Below the pieces are notes generated by a model that was given only the letters and a program-made list of their open reading frames with translations, made no database searches and was not told the DNA's origin. Of a DNA stretch of 64,000 nt, positions 1-10,936 are shown piece by piece. Position 1 is the stretch's first letter; each line of letters begins with the position of its first letter. The stretch is taken from assembly GCF_040712315.1 (NCBI RefSeq), contig NC_134020.1:5995362-6059361 (forward strand), read 5' to 3'. This DNA comes from Castanea sativa. Taxonomy: Eukaryota; Streptophyta; Magnoliopsida; Fagales; Fagaceae. The position numbers and the translations under genes are program-made.

Positions 1-733
1 TGGACTAATCAATGAAGATGGTTGGTGATTCATGTAAAACTTGTTCAAAGAGAATACACATTGATGTGAAAAGTCATCTGGATTTGTGATCCCTTATTTT
101 TACCTCCTTTCTTCAACTCCTCCAAATTTTCTTTTAAGGTCCTCTTTGTACTCTACTATCTCTAAACTCTTGTTGTGCTTGAAACTCTTGTTGTGCTTGA
201 AACTTCTTTGATCTAGAGAGTAAAAGAAAAGAAGATGGGAGAAAAGGAGGGAGAAAAAAAGAGAAAGAAAGAAAAGGGTGAGAAGAGAAAAAAAATGATG
301 AGAAGATGAGAATGAGAGATTAAAAAAATGAGAATGAGAGATTAAAAAAAATGACAAGAGAGAGAGAAAACAACAGAGAAGAGAAGAGAAAAAATGATGA
401 GAAGATGAAAAAAAAAGAGATAAAAAAATGAAGAGACAATTAAGAAGAATGATGTGACATGTTGTGCCTATGGTTTAGTCCTGATGTGTTTAGACCAAAC
501 CTAATGTGACCCGTTGTGATTGGTTCAATCTTGATGTGTTTGGACCTACCCTAATATGACCCGTTGTGCCTTGGTTTCGTCTTGATGTGTTTGGACCAAA
601 CCTGATGTGTTCCATTAAGTTGATGTAATCTAATTGTTGTGAGAAATTTAAAAGATTCAATTATTTTTTTCAAAGTTACAAAGAATAATTCAAAACTTCA
701 AGAAAGCTTCAAAATTCAAAAGAGAAATTCAAA

Positions 734-737
<4 letters not shown>

Positions 738-777
<40 letters not shown>
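738..777. repeat. (GA)n microsatellite
   Basis: An uninterrupted GA dinucleotide run of about 38 bases inside purine-rich low-complexity DNA. Confidence 0.95.
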
Positions 778-782
<5 letters not shown>

Positions 783-1132
783 TAATAAGACAATCAAGAA
801 TTTCAAAAATCAAAGGAGAATCTCAATAGAAAAGAAAATCAAAGTTTCAAAAATTCAAGAGAGATTTCAAAGGAAAATGATGAAGAAAGTTTTAAAAAAT
901 GGATGGATTTGAATGATGAATTTCTTAAATGATGTTGATATCTTACATAATTCATTTCTTTGGAAAAAAAATGATGTGTGTCTTGAATGATGAATTCTTT
1001 GATGTGTGATGTTGAGTCTCTTGAACCTTTTTAGGATGATATGATGTCGTGTTGATATGTTTATGATGATGTGTTGATGTGTTTTTGATGTTATGATGAT
1101 GTGTTGATAACATGATGTGTGATGTGTGATTT

Positions 1133-1360
1133 TGGCTTAGGATAATAGCCATTCTTGTTGTATGCCTTTGGCTCTAAGTTCAAGATAGCAAACTTAAGCT
1201 CTTTGATGATTGATGTTGTGTTTATGACGTGTTGATGTGTTTGTGTTGGCTTAGGATAGTAGCCATTCTTGTTGTTGATGTGATGAGTTCACTTTTTGGC
1301 TTGGGATAGTAGCCGCTTTTGTTGTTTTCCCCTTTACCTAAGTTTTAGAATAACGAAACT
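1133..1360 (+). repeat. Hairpin array with recurrent GGATAGT-type loop
   Basis: Three hairpins have stem TGGC/GCCA (the third ends GCCG) and loop ttaggatagta or a one-base variant: 1133-1151, 1247-1265 and 1297-1315. A fourth (1175-1196) has stem TAAGTT/AACTTA and loop caagatagca. A weaker fifth (1341-1360) has stem AGTTT/AAACT and loop tagaataacg. They lie 180-410 bases upstream of the polypurine tract. The same loop with different stems occurs at 49058-49132. Function is unknown. Confidence 0.6.
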
Positions 1361-1544
1361 AAGAGAATAGGGACTTGCAAAATCCAACAATTGGTTTTGG
1401 ATCCATGCCCTATGTTTGCTTGTTTGTCTGCGTGTTTACGTTGTGTGTTTATGTGGACTCAAAGCTTATTAACCAAAAAACTGGTTCGACTCTTCAGGCT
1501 TTCAACTACACTTGCGATGCAAGTATAGCCAAAAGAGGGACATC

Positions 1545-1824
1545 TGTAGACACCTCATTTTATACCCGGTTAATAAGCTTTTATCCATGGTCCCAATGAT
1601 GAGCTTGACATGTCTACGAAAGGTAATTGAAGTTATTTTGATAGTTTGGAAGTAATCACAACTTAACAATGCTCAAATCGCTTTGAAAACGGTGCTGAAA
1701 AATATCCTTTGCTCACTATTTTAATCATAACTTTTAATCCACAATGAATTTTTGCGTAAGGTTTATTTCAAAGGAAATTAGACATCCTAGGCTTTAATTT
1801 GAACATAAATTTTGCCTAATTGGG
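1545..1824 (+). mobile_element. Truncated Tat-type LTR (5' 280 bp)
   Basis: Starts TGTAGACACCTCATTTTATA right after a polypurine tract, so it is the start of a 3' LTR. It stops where another LTR, also beginning GTAGACACC, is inserted at 1825. Beyond the first bases it differs from the other three LTRs and so belongs to a related subfamily. Confidence 0.6.
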
Positions 1825-3579
1825 CGTAGACACCGCATTTTGCACCCCTTACAACTCGGGCCTCCGTTCCCCAATGATGTTGAATTCTAAGACCCTAGGT
1901 TGGTTGAGGGCCCAATCATATGTTAAATTGACTTGAGAATTGTTAAAATGAAAAATATAACTTTTAATGAGCAAATAAATCTATTTTTGATAAAATAAGG
2001 CCAAAGAAAACCCTCACTATGCGCACAGAAGAATTAGCCTGCGCACGTAGCTTTCTTCATGCATACACATGGCCGATCATGCACACACATAGCGAATTCT
2101 AGAAACCTAAACAAGGCAACTTTTTTGCATTAATGTTGAGGTTTGGAATAAATTCCACATCATCTAGGAGTCGTTCCAAACTCCTATTTTCACACTATAA
2201 GTAGCTTTACATGGTATATTTTCAAAACACACAGAAATCTCACGGGAAAACACTAAGATTTACTAGAAATAGTGAAACAAAGAGAAAGCTTTTCACAAAA
2301 CATCCTCAAGTCAATTATCTTTGAGTTTAAGATTACTAATCACTCTTTTATTGACTTGTGAATAGATTTGATTGAAGGGAACGGTCAAAAATCAATCTTG
2401 AAGAGCATTTCAACAAGGTATTAGTCTAAACCTTTCTTTTCCTTTTCTTTTATTTTTTCTATGCTTTAATCTTTTTGTTTGACTTGTTTTCTTCTTATTA
2501 TACGTTTTAATATGTTTATGTAGTCTAGGTTTACATTTTTGTACGTTTAAAAAGCATGTTAGGATGTTAGATTTAGCATTCTAAATCTTTGCTGTGTTTC
2601 TAAGGTTTCTAGGTAGGAACCCGCATAAACATAATCTTGTCTACACATGCAGGCTTGATTATGCGCATGCAAGGTTGTTCATGCGAGCGCATGAACCCGC
2701 CCAAGAAACCCTAATTTTATTTTATCTATTTTTGCTTCTTTTTTCATATGTAATACTTTTATTTAGCCTCTTTCCCATGTTTCTATGTTTTTAAGCCTCT
2801 GTTTCACATGATTAATTTCTTGTTTTCCTTCACATGTTAGAATTAGGGTTTATCTTATGTTTTATTATTTTGATGCTATGAACATGCATTCACATGCCAA
2901 TGCATGATGCCATAGATGCTTAGTTGCTACAAGGTAAGTAGAAGGTAAGTCATGCATTCATAATGTACATACATTGTGATATAATCTTGGTTGGGTTTGA
3001 TGATATGATTGTGTTCTTGATGTTTTGGTTGATAACATGATTCATCTTGTTTCCATCTTGATTTAATGATTCATATGTTTTTGCCTTCGATAAGATATGA
3101 TGAAATGATGATAGTAACATGCTAGGGTTTATGTTATGCTATGCAATGCTAGATGAATTCTAGGTTGGTTGACATGTATGTTAGACGAATGTTAGGAGAT
3201 GCCATGCTAGATGAATGTTAAGGTCTATGATGTGATGCATGATTAGATGTATGTTAGGCTTTAGTCGATAAGCATGATAGATGTATGGTTAGGCATGTTT
3301 GATGCCATGTTGATTGTTAGATGAATGTTAGTGTGTGTGTGAGTTAGATTTAGATGTTGAGTATGCCTTTAATATGGTTAAGACATAAGACACAATGACG
3401 GGAAGTCAACCTTAGGGTTGGGTGGTTTTAGGTTTCTAACACCTTCCCAAAATCGTACCTTAGCTCTGAACCCACATATCTGGTAGTAAGATCGAAAGGT
3501 CCTTCCTTGCGAGGACGCTATATACATGGTTCCTAGGCCATTGCAAAAATTAGGTGGCAACTCCCCCATTGCATCCACA
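1825..3579 (+). mobile_element. Tat-type Ty3/gypsy LTR (LTR-I)
   Basis: About 1.76 kb. It begins CGTAGACACCGCATTTTGCA (first base apparently changed from T) and ends ATCCACA, followed at once by a primer-binding site. No polypurine tract precedes it, so it is a 5' LTR. The five bases before it are TTGGG; no matching duplication was found. It shares the layout of LTR-II and LTR-III: two alternating purine-pyrimidine blocks (about 2030-2095 and 2640-2700), a promoter-like part near 2190, and a GATGAATGTTAGG-rich tract at 3130-3340. Confidence 0.8.
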
Positions 3580-3580
3580 A

Positions 3581-3597
3581 TGGCGACTCCATTGGGG
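3581..3597 (+). promoter_or_regulatory. Primer-binding site of Tat-type element
   Basis: TGGCGACTCCATTGGGG begins one base after LTR-I. The TGGCGACTCC type of PBS is common in plant Tat/Ogre elements. It identifies 1825-3579 as a 5' LTR. Confidence 0.75.
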
Positions 3598-3699
3598 ATT
3601 GTGAGTTTAATTCCTATGTTTCCTATGTCTTAAACTTAATAAAGGCTTACTCAATACTTGTTTGCACACACATCACATGGTTCTTTTGTCCATTAACCT

Positions 3700-5036
3700 C
3701 GATTGGTGATGAGTGGGAAGATAAGAGGCTCTATTCAGACCCAAGTCTTTTGAAGTTCATCCCACCAACTTACAATGTGTGTCATTGCCTATAATGAGCT
3801 TTGAGTACATTAACGGTTTGCCACCAATCCACAAAGGTCCACTTAGGCCTTCGGTTGGAATCATGGGCCACCGATTTGTGAGTGATCTTATCTATCCCGT
3901 TAGCCTTAAGGGGTCTACCTACACTTAGAGAGATTCAGATCCAATCAAATGAGGGTACCTTTATATATCTCTTGTTTGTTCAACCATATACCTTTTGCTT
4001 ACCTAATTCTAAAGGACAAATAAAAGATATAAAATTGGAAGGATGACCCTAAAGTTATGGCATACCCTAAGACAAATGGGATGAAAGAAAAGAAGTTCTC
4101 ACATGTAAGAAGACATATGGAGGACGAGCGACTACCTCTAAAGCTCCCAATCCTGTGAATGTAAGTGTCGTCATACCTCAATAAACCTTAACCTACCCAA
4201 GCTTCACAAAGAAAGCCTGTTGAGAATTTTTTGACCTTGGAATGACCCTTGCCCAAGCATATGAGAATATATCTTCCAAAGGATTCATCAAGCCTCTAGA
4301 TCCCACACCTTTGCCTAACCCTGTACCTCCTACTTGGAACCTCAATGAGTATTGTCACTTCCAAGAAAAATCCAACCACAAGACAGACAATTGCTTCTGC
4401 CTCAAACACAAGATATAAGACCTCATGGACAATGGAACCCTCCCAAATCCTAATATCATCACCAAGCCTAGCATTAGGAAGAACCCTTTTCCTAATTATC
4501 ATAGAGCTCCTTCTCCATATCAAAATTAGGTGCAAATCGATAAGATTGAATGGGATTGTTCAAAGTTGATAGAAACCATGGAAGTTAATGCCGTAGACGT
4601 CCAAGGAATATGGGATGAAGAAGATGAGGTTTTAAGAAATGTGGTGGCTGTTTAGGAGATACTTTCCAAAAGAATGACCAAGCTAAAGAAATGAGTCATA
4701 GAAGACAATATGGCCAACATTACTAGGAGTGGGAAGCATTACAAACCATCCTTTTTGGAGAAGGATCATCCTGGTAGGGGCATAGGAGAAGGGTCTAGGC
4801 CCACGAAACCTAAAGGGAAAGAAGAGAAAGAGGAAGAAGATCAAGTTTTGACTCAATTGAAGAAAACTTAAGCATGTATTGGTATGGGGCTTCCTTATGA
4901 CTTCTCACAAGCATCGTAGTGCTCTCTTGGATGTTATCCCTCATGGGAGTTGAGGCCCCATCTCATCCTTTTCTTGCCTTTTCTGATGAGGAACTTCCCT
5001 CCAAAGGAGTCACTCACACTAGACCTCTACAAATCA
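3700..5036 (+). pseudogene. gag: gag (and start of protease) of Tat-type Ty3/gypsy element, decayed
   Basis: Gag builds the particle that packages element RNA. Conceptual translation with frameshifts and stops gives stretches typical of Tat-type gag: a segment reading TLAQAYENISSKGFIKPLDP, then a proline-rich part, then NEYCHFQEKSNHKTDNCF followed by KHKI and DLMDNGT (about 4230-4440). Further on, a lysine/glutamate-rich linker (4790-4860) leads to YDFSQAS, EAPSHPFLAFSDEELPS and THTRPLQIT (4895-5036), the gag-protease junction of this lineage. The reading frame is broken many times and stops abruptly at 5036, where unrelated DNA begins. The protease active site, RT and integrase are missing. 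No functional product is possible. Confidence 0.75.
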
Positions 5037-5410
5037 CCAATGGGTACAGTTTATCACTGTGGGTTGTAGCGGCGGCTGCGACGGTGGTTTTTTTTTTTGG
5101 GTTTTTGGAAAAGAAAAATACTGGGCTTGATTAAATATGTAAAGCAGAGAAAAATAGGGGAAAACGAAAAGAAAAGCTAAGAAAAACCAAGGGGAGAGGC
5201 AGGGGAAAAAGGGAAAAAAAGGAGAGAGAAAAGTCATCTGACATTGGTTCAGTGTGTGGGTCCCAGTTGTTTTAGTTTTTTTTGGTTGAAAACATAACTA
5301 AGTGATGGTGCCAAACGGGTGTGGTAAAGGAAATTGTAATATTTTAAGTAATGAGTGATGAGTGACAAAAATTGAGTAAGGAGTGATGACAAAAAAAATC
5401 CAAACAGGCC
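5037..5410. other. Non-coding stretch, possible MITE end
   Basis: GGC-rich bases at 5065-5090, then low-complexity A/G-rich DNA. It ends in GTGATGACAAAAAAAATCC followed by aaacaggcccta, which resembles terminal sequence of plant MITEs that read gggcctgtttgg at the other end. The matching inverted terminus was not found, so the call is weak. Confidence 0.25.
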
Positions 5411-7310
5411 CTAAACCTCTTGAAGTCCTAAGATTTGAAAAAAAAAAAAAACCAAAAGCCATAACTTTAACACTAAACTCAAGAATCTAGAAAGCCTTAC
5501 TCTGTTTTCTTATATTTCTTAGATATCTCTCTCAGGCATTTAATCAAATAGTTGTATAGCATTCTCAAAATTAATAATGCAATACACATTCACTAGAGCT
5601 CACAGATACCCAACCCCAAAAAATTAAACCAAACCAAGAAATTCCTATAGAAATTCATTCATGGAAATAAAAAAAAAAATTTGAAAAAAAGAACAGAGGG
5701 TTCTTTGTGGATTTAAATACCAATACCAACAAAAGAAAAAAACAACTAAAGCATAATTAAAAAAAAAAAAAAAACCAAGTGGTGGTTGTTAAATGGTGGT
5801 GGAAGCACAAGCCACCGTCGAGCCATTAGTGGTGATACGACCGGGCTACCTGTCACGGTGGCTCTGGTTCTACCGTGTCACTCCTCTCTCTAGTGCACAG
5901 ACCTAGCTTTCTCTTCTTTCCATCGGTTTTACATTAATAAAATTGAGTTTGATAATTTTTAAATTTCATGTGTATCTCAAATGATTTTATTCTGCTAGTT
6001 TTTTAACACTAAGCTAACAGAAGTATTGATTTGGCAGATGTGTATAGTTTATGGAGTAAATTGGCCAATAAAAAAGTTTGGAGGTGTTTTGGCAAGTCGT
6101 TGAAAGTTTAGGGGGTGTATGGCCATTTTTCCTAATTAAGATTGATTAGATTAGTGATTTAGGAAAGAAAGAAAGAAAAAAAAAACTACTCTTCAAAAAC
6201 TGAGAGGTTATAACTTAATTTTGACTAATTCTTTCTAACTTGGTAATATAATTTATAATTACATCTTTGTGTTAATCAAAGGAAAAAGTTAACGAATGTC
6301 CTAAGGACATTGGTTAAAGAAATATCATAGACTGACCACTTTTTATATTTCTTAAAAAATGGTATTAAAATTTTTCTATAATTTTCTATTAAAAAATATC
6401 ATATAGACATCCGTTAATAAGACCTTTAATCAAATTCCCATAATATTTTATTAAAAAATGAGCATAACATACTTACATAACAGGGATAATACTCTATCAT
6501 ACCATACATACTTACAAGAAAAAAGTTATAATCACTTAGCTTATACGACAAGCAGAAGTAGAGCTGATGAGCCACTTTTACTTGTACAAGTAAGTTGATA
6601 GAACTCATTAATAGTTAATGTAATCTTTATAGGTAGACTTTGCTGGAAAATATTCACCTAAACTAATATTAGTTGTGTCGCTAAAAAGCATTTGTTAAAT
6701 TTAAACCCTTGAGACAAACAAGGTTTAACCAGTTTTAAGGAGAAGTTATTAATTAGGTCAATTATGCAAGCCTTTGGTTAAAAAAATAATCAAACAAATC
6801 ATGCACAATGAAAAAGTAAATAACACAAGATAAGATGACCTAGGAAACCTGGTGAAACAACTTGTTCCAAAGGAAAAACCTAGGAGGACCAATCCCAAAA
6901 AGAACAGTCCACTATTAGATGGAGATTTACACCAGAATATCAATTCATAGTAAACCAAACTAAATTTAACAAACATAGCTCTGACTCTCACAAACTTCTC
7001 TAATAGAGATTTGTTCCAATATGAACCTCCAATTCACGCTTTAAATCTCCTATACACTTAATAGCTGAAGCTTGATTTTCTACTTAATTCCACTAGTACT
7101 AAAAGTGCGTGTGTATGATCTTCAGTAGAAGCTTGAAAGAGAAGAAGGTACAGAACCTCTTAGATCTCAAAAGAGTAACTCCCAAGTCTTAGAAAACTGC
7201 ATTAGGGCGTACTTTATATACATAGTAAAGTTTGTATGAAACCCTAAACGTTTGATTGGGTGCAAAATAAATTCTGCAGATTCGTCTTTTGATCAATCTA
7301 AAATCAACTT
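5411..7310. repeat. Dispersed repeat, copy A (about 1.9 kb)
   Basis: Starts at taaacctcttgaagtccta and runs with high similarity to 56230-58113, including the segments caaaagccataactttaac and ggaaaaagttaacgaatgtc. No coding capacity is visible. The right half (about 6570-7487) looks like a copia LTR on the minus strand: it ends cctaaca at 7487 and carries an AAACCTGGTGAAACAACTTG-like segment. The rest of the repeat is unclassified. Confidence 0.75.
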
Positions 7311-7737
7311 CAATCGGTCAAAACTGTTAAAATCTAATTCATTAAATTTGCATTGCATTGTTCTTGTACACTGATTGGTAGCATCTTGAGCATTGTCTAA
7401 TCATATCTATAGATACTATGATCTATATCTAGACAAGTTTGTATTCACATGTTTGCTAATAAACCTATACACATGTGGAACCTAACAACATTACTATCTT
7501 TTTCGTTTGTTGTAGCTTTATGTTTTTGCATAATGATTATATATTTACTATTTCATATTCATCATACATACCCTGCCATGTGAGTTGGAGGCACGATTTC
7601 AAATGGAATGTATAGGAAATGTGCATTAGCAAGTGTAACAAAACTTTTTCCTTTTGTTTTTTTAATGGTTGTTTTGCGTAGTTTTTGATGTTATTCTCTA
7701 TGTGCGAATTGTAAAACTAATTAACTAAGATCGTTTG
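7311..7737. other. Non-coding AT-rich stretch
   Basis: Continuation of copy A that is absent from copy B, then AT-rich DNA. An LTR-like terminus (cctaaca) lies at 7481-7487. No gene seen. Confidence 0.4.
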
Positions 7738-8403
7738 TGATGATGCAAAGAAGATCAGTGGGCTGGATGCTTCGGACTTGAAAGGACTACTGGTTCTCTC
7801 TGCGGCCTGAAAAAGAAAGAAAAGTGAATCAAAGGCGACCGGGGCTGCCGGCCAAACACCCTCCGATGGCAAAGTTAGTTTTTCTCTCTATGTTATCTGA
7901 GTTCCAACTTTTTTGGAATAAAAAATGAACATACCTTGGCCTTGTCTGAAACAGCCTTTATATAGTGTTCTTATAGGCGGTTACCAAAACTGGAACTTCT
8001 CCTGGATTCAAGGAGAGGTAGAAATCAAACGTAACTTGCATAACCGTTTAGAAGTTATGCTTTTGTCTCCACAACGGATACCTGGCAGTTATGCGTGGGA
8101 TAAGGAATTACCGCGTTATACTCGGAGATTTTTCTAAGTATGATACTCTCGTCCTAGGATTCCTTAGTCGAGTATGTTTCGGCACAGGCGCAGAGGCTAC
8201 CTCGTCTAACAGTCACACCTTCAGGACGAGGTTATCCGCGCTTTGGACGAGTGTCTATTTTCTGGTGGTGCCTACCTCGTCCATAGCTCTTCTTACCTGG
8301 ACGAGGTAGCTGCAAGTAGGTTTCGAAGGGTGTTTACAATTCCCAACCGGCCACGGACGACCTTTATGGACGACTTGTAGATAGGCAAAATCAGTACCCA
8401 TCA
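7738..8403 (+). mobile_element. Solo LTR (666 bp) with perfect TSD GTTTG
   Basis: Bounded by TGATGATGCA and GTACCCATCA and flanked by GTTTG at 7733-7737 and 8404-8408. It is less AT-rich than its surroundings and contains a TATA-like ctttatatag near 7956, plus several cctcgtc/ggacgagg motifs in both orientations. No internal region or second LTR is adjacent, so it is a solo LTR left by LTR-LTR recombination. Strand is inferred from the TATA-like box. Lineage is not determined. Confidence 0.85.
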
Positions 8404-8572
8404 GTTTGCATTATAATAACCCTTTTTTCTTTTTATTTTTTGATTGGGAAACGACCAATGATTTTATGAGACAAAGGAGTGGTAATGTATTATCTTTTTT
8501 TTCTTAATATTAAAAAAAAAAAGTCTCGTACAACTTTGGTAGAATTTGTTAAATTCATCATTAAACCCATAA

Positions 8573-8591
8573 ATATATATATATATATATA
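8573..8591. repeat. (TA)n microsatellite
   Basis: Short uninterrupted TA run just left of the proposed Helitron 5' end. Confidence 0.9.
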
Positions 8592-9895
8592 GAGCAAAAA
8601 CTGAGAAAAAATTAATTCCAACAATTAAGGAGATATCTATACTACTATTTAAGGGGCTTCCCCTGTTTGGATTCCACATTTTAAATGCCTAAAGTACCCT
8701 CATCATATCCACTTACAAGTTTTCAACTAACAATGATAAATATGTAAATTAAAACTCCTACACTTTAAAACTCACAAACTCACGTAAGCTTTGCGGTTTC
8801 TATAACACTTTTTATTTCTCATTCTTCTTCAGATTGAAGACATTTAGTTTAGCTCTACATCCTCATTTCTTTTTCTTCAAATTAAAGATATTTATTGTCA
8901 GGGGCTCCAACAAATTTCCAGGTTCTATCTTTTACAAATTCCTTTTTGTTTTCTTTTGTTTGGTTTATGATTGACTTTCTTTCAGCTCTACTTTTTAAAT
9001 GTAATTTTGAAATGAATGGTTCCTTCATATGCTCTACCACTGTACTTCTTAATGAATTGTCATTTCGTGTTGTAGGTATTGTGATCCAAAGACAGGGCTG
9101 TCTTATGCTACAAAAGAAGCAATCAACCCAAAAATTTTCAGGTTATATCTTTTGCAAGTTCCTCTTTGTTTTCTTATCTTTAGTTTATGAATGACTTTCA
9201 TTAAAGTTTTCCTCAACTTTTTTTTTCCCCTCTACGTTTTTTTTTTCCATTTTTAAGAATTTTTTTTAGCTTTCTATTTAGTTTTTTAAGAAATCAATGA
9301 CGTTAAATTTTTTTTATTTTTTCCCTTCTACTTTTTCTTTTTCTTTTTAAGAAAAGCTTTCTATTTAGTTTTTTAGTTTTTTAAGAAATGAATGGCGTTA
9401 ATTTTTTTTTTCCTTTTACGTTTTTTTTTTCTTTTTAAGAAATTTTTTTTAGCTTTCTATTTAGATTTTTAGTTTTTTTAAGAAATGAATGGCGTTAAAT
9501 TTTTTTATTTTTTTAATTTAGTTATTTATTTAAATAGTTAATGATGTGGTGATTAGATTTTAAAGAGTCCATGATAGAGTTAAATTCTAACTTTGATTTG
9601 TTGATTAAATTTTTTTTTTTAAATACTTGGTTTAACCCTAATTCTTTTATTTCTCTCAGGTTCACGTACACACAAATTTTTTGGATTGTATTGAGGAGTC
9701 ATTGGAATGGAATATTAGATAAGTTCGGGTGAGAGACTTTACAAGAATTATTATATGTATTAAACCTCACATAAAGTGGTTGTTATATAAGAAATTGTTG
9801 TAAAAAAATTTCTTTCGTAATAGAAACTATATTTATCATTTGTATAATTTTATGTCAAATTCAATTTAAATTTTTTTCCATAAGTACTAATTTAC

Positions 9896-10648
9896 TGTAA
9901 GTGCACAATTGCACCTGGTCCCAAGAACAGTTATGGGCTCAGGCCCAATGAGCCTTAAACAATATGAAGTTGTAGAGTGTGGGCTTGAAACCCAGGTTAG
10001 AAGTGTGTGAGGATTAAATGACAAACTAAAGATTGCAAGTACTTGGAAACAACAAGGAATATTGTAAATCAGCTTCCTCGGATGTAAGCCGAGAGTTGTT
10101 CTTATATTATATCTTTCTCTTTGTTTCTTTTTCCTTTTAGGTTACAAAAAGTCCGTCCCCCTTTTTGTGTTCTAGGTTGCCCCTTAAATACTCCTCTCTT
10201 TGATACTTTGTACACGTGTTGTCCCATCTCCCCCTTAACCTAGATATTTCTTTTCCCAGTGCCTTTGAATAGTAACCAGAAGTTTCCCTTCCACTGTTCA
10301 GGTGTCACTTCCCCATTAATGCGGCCAGGGTAGTAGGTGCAGGGTCTTTAATGCGGATGTAGCAGCCTTTATCCTTGACATTTCTCCAGCACCGGTGCTT
10401 CTGGGGCATTCTAGGGTTCACCCCTTTTAACCATTGGCCTTAACCGTGTCATCCCCTAATCTTAATTATGAAATTCCGAGTTCTTCGGTGTCCATCCGAG
10501 GGTAAGTTCACCCTCGGCTGGATCCTCGGATCCTCGGCGTATGGGCCGACCCCTAGTACTAACAAATTCTAAACCCAGGAGCAGGTCGGCCTTCCTTAAC
10601 ACGGCCCAAAAGGCCCACATTCCCATCAGGATCTTTTTACCCCCCACA
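9896..10648 (+). mobile_element. Solo LTR (753 bp) with perfect TSD TTTAC
   Basis: Begins TGTAAGTGCACAATTGCACC and ends ACCCCCCACA, with TTTAC at 9891-9895 and 10649-10653. It contains palindromic cctcgg/ccgagg motifs near 10075-10095 and 10495-10545. There is no adjoining internal sequence. The intact duplication suggests a fairly recent insertion compared with the Helitron around it. Confidence 0.9.
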
Positions 10649-10764
10649 TTTACTACTTCATAAAAAATGCTACGTACCTTTTTCTCAGTTTAAATGTTGT
10701 TGATGTCTTTCTAAAAAAAAAAATGTTGTTGATGTTGTTGATATATTTGAAATTTAAACTACCC

Positions 10765-10936
10765 ACAGTCCTATCTTAAAAAAACTACCACACAACCAAA
10801 ACTACCCCCACCTTCTATCGAAAAAAAAAAAAAAATCCCACACGTTCTTGACAGTCCTATTTTAAAAAAACTACCACACAACCAAAACTACCCCCACCTT
10901 CTATCCAAAAAAAAAAAAAAAAATCCCACATTCCCT
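10765..10936. repeat. Tandem duplication, period 86 bp
   Basis: Two near-identical units start acagtcctat at 10765 and 10851, each with accacacaaccaaaactacc and a poly-A run. A shorter related unit lies near 11300-11360. Confidence 0.85.

Larger units (their letters stand above)
1..1544 (+). mobile_element. 3' internal end of a Tat-type Ty3/gypsy element (non-coding)
   Basis: No ORF here looks real; the longest are translations of purine-rich or ATG-rich low-complexity DNA. The stretch ends in a purine-rich tract (aaaagagggacatc, about 1531-1544) directly followed by TGTAGACACC, the LTR start shared by three other LTRs in this window. That makes it the 3' untranslated end of an LTR element whose body lies left of the window. 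It holds a GATGTG-rich part (900-1240), a GA microsatellite and a run of hairpins listed separately. Confidence 0.5.

Noticed and set aside
100..357. 85-residue minus ORF rich in F, S and L
   Set aside because: Translation of a purine-rich low-complexity tract.
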